A stretch of 64,000 bases of DNA from Gibbula magus (taxonomy: Eukaryota > Mollusca > Gastropoda > Trochida > Trochidae), in the NCBI GenBank assembly GCA_936450465.1, contig OW388304.1, forward strand, positions 8,252,700-8,316,699. Reading direction: 5' to 3'. Within the stretch, counting starts at the first letter, position 1. The number at the start of each line of letters is the position of its first letter. Positions 50,501 through 62,500 of the stretch are shown here, in pieces. The position numbers and the translations under genes are program-made. Under the pieces are notes generated by a model. That model was not told the origin of the DNA, did not search any database, and saw nothing but the letters and a program-made list of their open reading frames with translations.

Positions 50501-53500
50501 ACCTGCTCCGGTACGGGAACAAGCGTCTGAGGGATAGCGATCGCTATACGATCACGCGTCTCCTTCAGAAGCTCGGCGAGCGAGACAGCACGGCCGGATT
50601 CCTCATCCTCCTCTGAATACTCGGAGCCATCCTCCGACAGGTCCCCGGTACCGGAGCCACTCAGTAGCGACCCAGTATCCGAAGCCCTATCTCGGACAGT
50701 CCGTTTGAGAGGGATGCGAAACCCAGCTCTGCCCGCCGGCGCTCGTTCCTGAACCAGAGCCGGTCCCCGAAGCAGCGACGGCCCCGACGCCGGAGCGCCG
50801 GAGCCCTTACCTTTGGGGGTACCGGTGCCCCCCGACGTGCTCGGTACCACGGCACCTTGCACCGTCGGAGGGACTTGTTTAGCTTGAGTACGAGGCAGAG
50901 CCGGAGCAGTCTCTCGGGTGCCTACGTCGGATCCCGCTACCTTGCCGGGGCCTGCGCCCGGTTCAGTAGGGGACCCGAGGTCTTTACCGACATTTTTAGT
51001 GCCAGCCGACCCTGGAGCATCGAGATCCGGCAGGGCGACGACGGTCAACTCCTTACGGAGCTGTGCCATCATCGTCCCCACCATCCCCGTCATTTGCCCC
51101 TGGATGATTGCGGAGATAGCCGCAGCATCCAAGTTAGGATTAGGGTTAATAGCAACATTGGTAGTGTGTGTTTGAGGTAAAAGAACTGGGGGGCTTGATA
51201 CATCCCCTGCAGCAGGCGACCCCACCTCCATGTCCACCTCATCCGATGAGGAAGAGGGGGCAGGAGGGGAGCTAACCTTTTGCTTGCCTTTACCCTTCTT
51301 ACCCTTCCTCTTTTCCTTAGAGGGGGGGACCGAACCCTTAAGTTCTTGGCCCGCCTTCTGGAGGTTGCGATAGAAAATCATGTCCATCCCCCTCTCCTTC
51401 TTGGCCCGGGGGGTGAAGCTGAGACACAACTGACAGGCTTGTTCGTCATGTTCGTCCTCGACGAGACACACCAGGCACCGGTCGTGCTTGTCGGCCGGGG
51501 GCAAACGGGCCTTGCACCCCACACATTCGGTGAATGACTGCAAAGTCAAACACAGAATGTACAGGGGTGTGCATGAGTGTAAGTGCAATGTTTATGTTTG
51601 ATAAAAGTGCATCATACAAACAACACGCAGAGGCGATACTATAATAACTAAGCACTAGGCAAGTAATAAATAGTAAGCCACTGAAAGAAATAAAGCATGA
51701 AATACCTAGTATATCTTGCCGACTGAAAACGATAACCCCGAGAATGAAAAAATTCAAAAAGGGAGAAATCCTCGTCAGTAAAGTGCTGCCCTACAATGCG
51801 AAGCACGATAAAGAACCTCCAAAACAACCAGATCTCAATACAAAATAGCAAAGTACTAACACATTGCATTTTGTTTGAGCATCCGCCATTTTGAGCGTTT
51901 TCCATCCACCATTACTCGGTGAAGTCGAAGCACGTGCGAATTGAAAAACGAAGTTACAACGCGAAAAACCACTATAAAAGTAACCTAACATTCGCCTCTA
52001 CGAATAAGAAGGGGTTACCACACATACAGAAGCTTTCACTTTGTCCATTTTCTCAGAATAGAAGAAAAACTCAAGTTAACCGTCGACTGCAAAACACGTC
52101 TTGCCAGCTCGATGACAGATTGATAAGTGGTGAGAATAGAGTTACGTCCCTTGGTTTGCACTGGGATGGGGCTCTACACAGGGTGGTCACACGTTCGGAA
52201 AACACTTATTTTGTGTTTTTTTAACTTATTTTTACTGTTATTTTTAAAAATTAAGTTACAACCTGTCATCAAGTTAAAAATAAGGATTTTTATGCTATAT
52301 GTACCCCAAGGAGGATCCCTTCTGAAAAAGAACAGCAGAATTCTAGAGAAATTCCAATCATCCCTGAGCAGTAGTTACCAGATTACAGGCTGTTGGGTAG
52401 TCTTATTTCACACACTGATACTAAGCATCAAACTCACAGCACTCAATGATCTAAAAGAAATTCCCTCTTTGTCAATAACCATGCACACCTATAAGAATAA
52501 TAATCAGTTGCATAATAATCATATTGCATCTTACCCGGCCGGACACGTGGAGTCTACGAACTTCCACCTTGTTGAGGTGCCACCCTGCTCCAAACCCAGA
52601 CCCGTCATGTCCGATACGCAGCTTCTCTATCGTCGAACCAACATCCTCCAGCTAGAAACAAAATATATTTTAATTTCATTTCTTATATAAACACTTTCTC
52701 TACAGGTCTTCAAATATTCAGGGTTGTCATTTCTTCGGTCCGAGGCCAATCCTTGATTCTCTTTAATTGTTAATGAGTTGTGTTTCTTGTTAACTGATTA
52801 CACAGAATGATTTTGGTCTAATAAATTGAGAAGCGAAATTGTTGATAACATTGCGATAACTAGGGGTTGTTTGTCCTGTTTTCTTACATCACTGCCATGA
52901 TCAACCCTCAATCTGAGTGAATCTGATATTATACATAACTGTTAATGGCTGATAACTAGAACGTGCTTTACTCCTTTAAAGGATGTCTCCTTTTCCACCA
53001 AGAACAAATCATTGCTTATGGTTTCCGTCGAAAATGTGAGGCTATTTGTCCTTAAAGACAAGCACCCTAAAAAGTAAATATATTAAATGAAAATTTCTCA
53101 TAAAGAAGTTCCGAACATCAGAAAGACTCCATTTCATCCATAATTTAATTCATTTCTCCTCACCTCGACCACAAACTTGTCAATGGCCGCTCGTTTGAAC
53201 TTCTCCTTCCTCTCCCGCTTGCTGTGACACAGAGACTTCTTCTCTGTACACGTGTCCTTCCCGTACAGCACTACGAACACATCCGCGTCAGTCGATGCGC
53301 CAGACTTGTCACTTGTGTACGTTGTTATCTCGTACGGTATACCTGGATGACAAATATAGGATGATTGAATGAGGAGGGTTTGGTTACTAAATAACAAATA
53401 ATAATAATCATCACCAAAATCAAATCTAAAGTTGAATTTGATATGAAACATCTTGAGAAATAAAACTGCACCAAGACTGGTTCACATTGTGTGAAGCAAC

Positions 53501-56500
53501 TATAAAATGTATTCTTAGCATATCTACCAAAATATTTATGGAATTTTGTCATGGTGCACAAATAACTATAGAAAAGAAATATCAACACAATATAATCATA
53601 CAACTCAAGTTATGTGTGAAGCGTTCATAAAATCCTAATTTCAAATATTTGTGGTACAAGAACAAGCTCATTTTAGTTCTTGCAAGCTGTCTTGAATTAG
53701 TTATAAAATTTTACTTTCAATATGAGTTTACTTTTGTTACTGATAAAACATGTACTTACAAGGAACATATTCTTCAGTAGCCAGCTCTTGAGGGAACAGT
53801 TCACGCTCAATAGCTCCGTCGTCCTCCTTCTCCCCGAGCCAACGATTACACGGGAAGGTCCACTTGCGGCCGAGGGAGGGACAGTCAATGCACACATTGT
53901 CCAGATGCCATGCAGCCCCTCCTCCTGCATTGTCATGTCCAACTCTGATACAAGAGAGAGTGAACATTATATATAACATGGTACTATAATAAAACAGTAT
54001 CCCTTTCCTTGCTTAGAATATAAATATACCATCTGCTCAAACAGCCCCTTGGCTACAACCTGTTGGTTCATTAAAGTCAAACATGGTCATAGAACCCAAA
54101 AGGTTTTTAGCTCTTGACCTGTAATAATGTATGATTTTTTTTTTCAATTTCTGTCATTCTGTCTGTTTTTTAGGCCGGTAATAATTAACTCATAAAAATT
54201 TGTCCTTGCTAAGATTATCAAAATTTGGTTAGTAATATTAAAAACAGGCTGATCACGCTGCCTTCCACTACTTGAAACTTATTCACATTTGAGATTTAGG
54301 AGAAGCTTTTAAAAGTCTCATAATCAAGTACAATATTATTGTACTTTAATGTACTTTCAAAATTTTAAAAATTTATTCCATAGGTTATAATTACACTGGG
54401 TCATAGAATGCATATGCAGGTAACAACATACACAGAAGATACATATTGCATTGGAAAATGTTTGCTTAAGCAATATTAATAAAAGGGTTAACTGAATAGT
54501 GGGATGAGTGACCTCCATTTATTGTTGAATTTTTCAGTTTCAGTTTTCTGGAAATTTATTTATCAACAAGAAATATTTCTCATAATCTTTTCTTGTAATT
54601 ACTATATTTGGAATAAAACTTTAATGTCAGCACATTTCTTTGCTATTCATCGACTCTTCCACAGAAGAGGAATTACCGATAAACTCATTGCTTGAATAAC
54701 ACATACTTGATTTTTTTCAGCTCTCCTATTTTCACACACTCCAAGATGAATTCGTCCATCTTGCCTCTCTCAAACTTGTTCTTGTTTGTTAGGGATGATT
54801 TCAGAAACATTTTGCCTGGAAATAAAGAAACATTTTATCTTTACAATAAGATTAGATGACTCCACAATCCTGAAGGATGATTAATGTATATCATTACATG
54901 TTATAAAAGACAAAAAGAATTCATTGACATTAAAATTTAACATATCTATTTATTGGGCTATAGATATTTACAGAAACTACAATTTGTTAGCGGAGGGGAA
55001 GAAAAATTTGGAGCAATTGCCATTATTTGGAGAGGCAAAAAGAAACTCAAAATATGTTAAAATATAAACTAACAGAAATACACCACTGATATTCTGATTG
55101 ATAAAAGATGATATATGTATATATATTTATATATATATCACCTGTGGAGTCTTCTTCTCCGAAGAGAATGACGTAGACATTGGCGTCAGTTCCAGCTCCC
55201 CATACGTTGCCCGTTGTCACTTTCACGTGGTATGTTGTCATGGCAGCTGTCAATCAAAATATGTTTGAAATTAATCATTTACATCTGACCAAATAATTTA
55301 ACATCTAAATAAAAACGTAATTGAAGTAATAAGCATGCAAGTATAAAGAATTAAGGTCTACGATGAATAAATTGGATATAATAAATGAATGGATATAACA
55401 AAAGAAACATGATAAATGTCTATATATCATATAAAACGTAATATCTGTTAAGTTCAGTTAATTTAAGTTACCGGTAAGAGGATAACATCCAAAAAAACAT
55501 ACCTTTTGTTTCAAGAGCAATTTCGTCTCTGATTGCAGTGGAATCTTTCCTGGAGAGTTTCCTCTTCAGTGATTGGTCGACTGGAACGAGATCACGTGCG
55601 ATCTGTCCGTCGTCTTCCTTCACCGCCAACCAACGCTGACACGGGAAGAAGTAGCTGGAAGATGAAGATAATAATAGTAAAACAAAGTATCAATTGAATT
55701 GATGGAAAGAGCAATCTATAACCCACTACTTCAATGATTGAATTTTGCCCATATGTTGCCCATCTCATTTCAAGACACCAATTGAAATTTGTCTTTGTCA
55801 GTTCGCCAAGATTCTTATTACAGTTATTACAAATAAACATGATGAGTTTGAAGCCCCCTTAACATCATAATACCTCCCATCATACATTAGTGATCTGTCA
55901 ATATGGATATTTATTAATGTCCCTTTCACATCATTCTAAAACAAGCCCCCCCCTCAAAGGGTGTATCGTTATGAGTTAACAAATAATTCTTAGATTAGCA
56001 TTCAGGCTGGTCTTTAAGTTGATATGTAAATTAATTAAAATGAAACACACCTCCGCCTGTGATCTGGGTCCTCAACTTCCACTCTATCCAGAAACCAGGC
56101 GGCGCCACCTCCCTTGTTGTCATGGCGAATCTTCAACTTTACGAGTCGACCCAGGTCAATTGCACGAATCTTAAAGATGTCCTCCTGTAAACCAAGAGAG
56201 AATTTGTTTGATTGAAAACTTGATAATATAGTTTGTATGAATATCATAAGTAATAAGATATGCATGGTGAATTTATCTTTGTACTGTACAACCTGAGTTG
56301 GTCATTGACCAATGAAGATAAAATTAAGACTGCCACATGGGTTTGATATTGTCTATTTGTTGATGAGATTGATGATGAGATTTAAAAGACATACTAAGGC
56401 ACACCATATCAAGTTGACTGGAATTATAACCCAGGAGCTCCTTTCACAAAGCAACCTTTAATCAGTTTATATTGATATAAATTTGTTAACACTACACCAT

Positions 56501-59500
56501 TAGTACCATAGTGATTTAGGATCATCTAAGTATTTTGTGAAAAGAAACACAATAAAAGGACAAAATCATGATTTTTTAACCAAGTTTACCAATTTTAAAC
56601 ATAATTCATAGTTGAATTTGAAAAGTTTGACAAGGCAACTATATATCTCAAAACATATCATTGTTTTTCGGCCCATTCAAAAAAAAGCTTATATTCAATC
56701 AAAAGCAATTCATATACATTTTCAGGCTTAATTCATAACAATAACAAGATATGTGTAACAAATCATACCCTAACAAAGTTCAAATATTCTCAAATTTCTA
56801 TATTACCCTATTCCTTTCAAACTTGTTGGTGTTGTTGGAGTCCTTCATGTGTCTCTCGCCCGAGTCTCCGTTCTCTCCGTACAAGTTCACGTACACGTTG
56901 GCGTCCGTCCCACTCCCGAACACGTCACCCGTGTAGATCTTCACTGTGTACTCAACCTCTGGAGAAGAAAAGTTTGAAGTAAGTGTGATTGTAACTTTGA
57001 ACTTTTATCTGTAGGACAACGGCTGACAAGAATATATGACACAGTTTTCTTTGTTTTTTATACAACCCTTGGAAATTCATTGTTTTAAAGCCTTATCGTA
57101 CAGCAAATCTTTGATAAAGGAAACTGTATGAATGACACTGCTCTTTATCAAGTCATTGAGGGTCATTTATAGATGTAACATGACTTCGGTGTATCCTTGA
57201 TTCTGATTTGTTGATTTGGAAAATTTGCTTCCTTCTTCTTACACGTCACATTCCAACATATTTGTTTCTTTGAATTAATGTATTCGTTTAAATATCTCAG
57301 CAACAAAATCAACAAAACATAAAATATTATATTTTAAAATGTGGTATGTCACCTTTCAGACTTCCCCTGAGTGGTCTCCCCTGTTCATCAGTAGGGATCA
57401 GTTCCCGCACAATCTGGTTATCGTCCTCTCCCTTGGCGAACCATTTGTCCACAAAGAACCAGTAATCCTCTGTCTCATCTCCGTCATATATGTCTTCATC
57501 CATTTCATCAACACGCTCCAAGCTCGACTTGTGTCCCGGTTTTCGCTTGCGTCTTTTCGGTGTCGATGGTGGACTGTAGCCAGTGGAGTCAGAATCCTCC
57601 TCGTCTCTGCTGGAAGACAGTAATGACTTCCGTCGATCTGTGTCCGATGGTTTTCGTCTTCGTTTCTTCGTACCTGCCAGAGGTCGCCGTTGGATCAACA
57701 TCTGATAAGAGAGAATATCAAATGTGAAAACAAAAGTCATTTGTAGACTGCTTCAAATGCATTTATCATCCAAAACAAGAGACAGTAAGGATGATTATAC
57801 TTAATTTGACCGCTAGGGGTGTTTTTGAAATCCAGGAATACCAGTGTATTGTAGACAAGGTTGAGGAGAAATGACTTGAGTAACCTCTGTGAGGACAATG
57901 CAAACAATGATAGAGAAAACTTTCAGTCAGATATTAGCCCGTATTGCTAACATGTCATAATTTCAAAAAGAATAGGGGATGTAACAATTGTAATAGAAAA
58001 CTATCTTACCTTTTCCATGTGCCATCCAGCAAATCTACCACCACCATCATGTCCGATACGAACTTTCTGGACTCGACCAACATCAGCTTCTTCAACCTGA
58101 ATTCAGATATAAATATTCAGTATTAAAAGTATCATCAGTTACTTGTCATAGTAATGACTTGAAATATATGCATCATTTACATTTATTTTGGAAAATTTGA
58201 GATTAATTCATGAAATTTTCTTCCTGATGTACCAGTATACAATATAACCCAGTTCTCGCAATAATGTGATTTTATGATAATAATGTGATAATAAGATTTT
58301 GTGAATAAGGTGTATGACAATCACGTATCATGGTATCCTTATACAATAACCTACTTGAATGGTCATTTGGTTTAGTATACTTTTTTGTATATATGTTCAG
58401 TCCACCCAGCTGTAAGTATGAACTTTGTCTTGCTGTGTGTACAACCTATATACTGTCTAGTGCTTCCTAGATTGCCTGATGCCAACATGAAACACCACAG
58501 AGCAACATGTATACTGGATGTGAGGTACAACTGTTCCCTCACAAACTCATGAGTAGATTTAGCTGCCTACCCACCATCTTCACAACGTCACGGGCGTAAC
58601 GAGAAGATTTTCAAATCATCTCCCTCCGCCCTTGACCTCACGGCCCGCTTTTTCTGCGCTAAGATTTTAGCGTACTGCAGGCTAATCCGATAGGCCAATC
58701 AGAAGAAAGCTTGCAATATGAACTTCTATATTTAGACTGGAAAACACCTTTTCTAATTCGTCCAAATTCTCCGCTTATTTTGGGTCGCAAACTGTAGCAC
58801 ACTTTTTGACAGTATTTTGATCAGTCCCGGACTTGTATAAACTTTCAATTGATGCAATTAAATAATTACAATTCGCTTTCATAAACCTGTAATCGATAAT
58901 CAAAACGTCGAAGCGGACAGCTTCAAAAGCCATAAAGTTGGCACATGGAGTGGACCCACTGTTACGATGTTACTGTTTGATAACTGCCAAACTGGATATA
59001 TTCATAAATTTCGCGTATGATTTTGCGCATGTTATCAGGTATCGTTTGTTAATTTCACAACATTGCAGCTGGAAGTACGTTGAGTGATTCAATTTAGTTG
59101 GTTGTCATAGTTTTTAAAAAGTCATATAAGCTATAAAAAAAATAACTAGCACATGTTATTCACTCCGAAATCGAACAAATCAAGTGTTGAGTTTGAATGA
59201 AACTAATCTTTTTTACAAAATACAAAATACTGCGTGGTGGCATCATGGTATTTCGATTTAACAATCTCAATTATTTAATACCGAACTACATACCGAAAAT
59301 ACAGGTTGTATAACGTTTTTAAAAACTGTGATTTGATTTCTTGCTTGATAAACTGTGCCTATAACACTTAATAACTCTTATTTATAAATGTTACAATTAG
59401 CACGTTATACTAATTGAAATATTCTTATTCAATGCGACGATTTGTATTCAAATCTTTTAACTTTGTTTGAACGTGGGTATTTCTCATTTGCATATGAACT

Positions 59501-62500
59501 ACATATGTCTCCGTTATAAACTTAACAATCAACTAATAACACTTCCTGGCTCGCATTTGGTCTTCTTATTTAATAAGCATGTTTATGATGATATATGTTC
59601 ATGTATTTAAGTACTAAACGACGAGTATTGCAATTTACAAGAAGAAACGTTTACCCAACGTATGTTTCTAAAAATAACAATTTTAGAATTATCGCTTCTG
59701 CAGTACCGAATGTAAACGGTGATTTCATTGGCTGTATGTAAGCAGCTGGTAAGGGGCATAACTCGTGATCACAATAGATGTCGCTGCTTCGTTACACTGT
59801 TATCTGGGCTGTTGAGGGCAAGGTAAAAAAATGCATAGAATTTATTTCTATACGTTTTCACCTTGCCGTGGGAAGATGCCTACCCACTAAATAATTGCTG
59901 TTTACCGATAGTTTCAGAAGAGGTTAGCTGTTGTCATGATGTAGTCAGTTGGTAGAGCGTCCGCTCATCACCAAGGAGACCGTGGTTAGATTCCCAGTCG
60001 CGTCATACCAAAAGATGTTAAAAGTTGGGAATTGTTGCTGCCTTGCTTGACACTCAGCATTATAAGAACAGAAAAGTCAGTCTCACCATCTATACTAAAC
60101 AAATATGCAAAACTTCGGAGAAACAAAATCGATTCGCACCTTGAACTTGTCCATCTGCCCCTTCTCGAAGTTGTCTGTCTTGTTGCGGAGCTGGATCTCC
60201 TGGGTCTTCTTCCCTTTCTCTCCGTACATCTGTAGGAACACGTTCGCGTCCGTCCCCGCACTCCGCTTGTCACTCGTCCAGATCGTCACCTCGTACGGGA
60301 TCGCTGGAATGATAAAAAGAGTTAGTTGATGTCAAATCAAAATGATTTCACTCAAAAGTAGTAATTATCATATATTTGTGATATATGATTGGGGATGAAT
60401 ATGCAAGTTGAGTGAAATTAGTTGAACTGAAATCAACAAATATGGTATTTTGGAACGTATAAAAGCCAAATAAAATATTATGAAACACAATGGATGTAAT
60501 TTTAACATGGTTGTCATTAGCAACATAATTTAGTTACAGTAAAGTAAAGTGTTTCTTAACATTTTTCAGTATCTACAAAATTTGTGATCACTAATGATTT
60601 CATCGCAATTTTGTCTCACTTTTCTCTCTCTTCTCGGTGGACGAAGGTTCCAGCTCAATCTCCAGCTGCTGATCCTCCTCGTCCTTCGCCAACCACCGAT
60701 GTGCCGCGAAGAAGTAATGTTCTCCACGTGATGGAATATCCACCGTGACATTGTCCAGAAACCAACCCGCGCCAATCTTTGTTCCATCATGGCCGATCCG
60801 GATATACTTGATCTGAGAAGTGAAGAAAATACGAAATCAGATTTCAAACACTTTAACGTGACACTGAAGTTTTCTTGATGGGATCCTATCGAGGATACAC
60901 AAAATTGGTCATCCTGTGTCTGACCAAACAGCATTCATGGGACAACGGAAATATTCGAAATTAGAAAAATATTAGCTGCTCTATGAAGTACTGTATTACA
61001 ACTTTGAGATTGGAATGTAGAAAGATCATACATGGGTATCCCGTCCTTTTAACTGAAAATGTATTTACTTATGGTAGACGTTACCCATGATATGAGTATG
61101 TTTTAGGAAGTAAATATTTTATTTTCGTTTGAGCGAAGCGAATTAGAACATAACAACAATTACTGTATGGATGAATGGCAGGTAAATGTTTCTGACGATA
61201 AATTCCTAGGGTCTACCACTATACTCCAAGGTCCCGCTGTTAAAAGCTCTAAGGTAACCTTAAAAGGAGGGTTCTATTGGGGTATTTTTTGTGGAAACAA
61301 AATTCGAGAGCATTTTCCTTTTTAGTTATTAATACATGCTTAAAACACAGTCAAATTGAAAGATAATATTTTGATGACTTTATATTTCACAAATTGATAA
61401 ATATAAGTGCACACTTGTTGAAAAATAAAAACAATGAGAACTGAAGCCATTCATCGGCGCTGCAAGTGGGGAAAATTTCGCTACGGTCTAACAGCATATT
61501 ATTTAATAGTTTTATTATGTGTTATCTGTTACTATGTGAATTTTATATCATTGTATATGTTTTATTTTTTAGAAAGTGTAATATTGGGTTAAATATAGCG
61601 TGTTTTCATTTCACGTAATGCCAAGAATCCAATATGGCGGATGCTGCTGATTGATCGGTGATAGAACTTTCCCTTTAATCCACTCAGGTAGCCATAGTGC
61701 AATGTTTGATAATGACACAATGGTTAACTTAGTGTTCAGGCTGTTTTGTGCAATGAGGACAATTTTGTAATACTGCTCATCAGAAAAACATCCTAATCAA
61801 TATGCTTCAAATTAATTAATAGCATTAATAACAAGACTACACAAAAATCAGAATCCCACAGAATTTCATCTTCATAAAAAAGAATTCAGATCTTAAGTTC
61901 CTTTAAATTATCCAAAGACATTAAAATATGAATTTTCAGTTTCTTTATAAGAATGACATAAGGGTTCACCAAAGGAAGAGATTTTGCCAATAGAGTTACT
62001 GGTTGTCCGATAAGTGAACCTTTGACAAACTGCACACATTTTAACTGCAAGGTATCAACAATAAGATCATAGGCTGAAGTATCAAAACTATTATTTCTAC
62101 TTTCAGTTTCTTAAATGTTTCAAAAACTCACCTTGCCAATATCAGTTGCATCTTTAGTGAACACATCCGTCCTGTTCCTCTCAAACTTGTTGGACGATGA
62201 CTCTGAGGACTTCAGCGCCATGACACCTGTGTCTCCCTTGGAGCCGAATATCTTCATGGTAACATTGGCGTCGGTTCCCGCCCCTCTCACGTCTCCTGTC
62301 TTCACGTTGATGATGTAACGGGTTGCTGGAAATTATAATAATAATGAGGATACTTAGGCTGCGTAATAAAGTTAAATGTTTCTCAGGCGCATTTTGATCA
62401 AAAGTGACTTTCTTTTGAGGTTTTTATTGAAATAAATTATGACGAGAGAGAAATACATTTGATCTTTCTTTCCTTAAAAATATACCATGGAAGTGGTAGA

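Larger units (their letters stand above)
45774..52332 (-). mobile_element. DIRS-type tyrosine-recombinase retrotransposon, apparently intact
   Basis: The element is 6,559 bp. In transcript order on the minus strand it has a right inverted terminal repeat, a Gag-like ORF, an RT/RNase H/methyltransferase-like ORF, a tyrosine recombinase ORF, an internal complementary region and a left inverted terminal repeat. This is the DIRS plan: reverse transcription gives a circle that a tyrosine recombinase inserts, with no integrase and no target-site duplication; none is seen here. The limits are fixed by comparing both ends with the internal complementary region. All three ORFs are open and key motifs are kept. 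GC content is clearly higher than in the flanking DNA. It lies in the LOXHD1 intron between exons 15 and 16, in the same orientation as the gene. Confidence 0.95.
44046..53342 (-). other. LOXHD1: PLAT 5, split by the DIRS-bearing intron (LOXHD1 exons 14-16)
   Basis: It opens [20 protein letters not shown], then [20 protein letters not shown] and [20 protein letters not shown]. The intron between exons 15 and 16 (44,245-52,534, about 8.3 kb) contains the DIRS element and a SINE, and is by far the longest in the window. The junction is phase 0 on both sides, so correct splicing would restore the domain. About 40 mostly charged residues follow as linker. Confidence 0.92.
57353..60303 (-). other. 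LOXHD1: PLAT 2 with a long charged insert (LOXHD1 exons 5-7)
   Basis: It opens [19 protein letters not shown] and later reads [18 protein letters not shown]. Exon 7 (349 nt) then adds about 75 residues rich in K, R, S, D and E before the domain resumes with [20 protein letters not shown]. Two basic clusters stand out: [14 protein letters not shown] and [10 protein letters not shown], separated by an [11 protein letters not shown] acidic-serine stretch. The insert interrupts the usual run between the two last strands. Confidence 0.9.

Noticed and set aside
60140..60812. Apparent frame break between LOXHD1 exons 4 and 5
   Set aside because: A first reading dropped two bases in the gagagaga run. 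A careful recount gives a 193-nt exon ending in phase 1, which joins correctly to exon 5.
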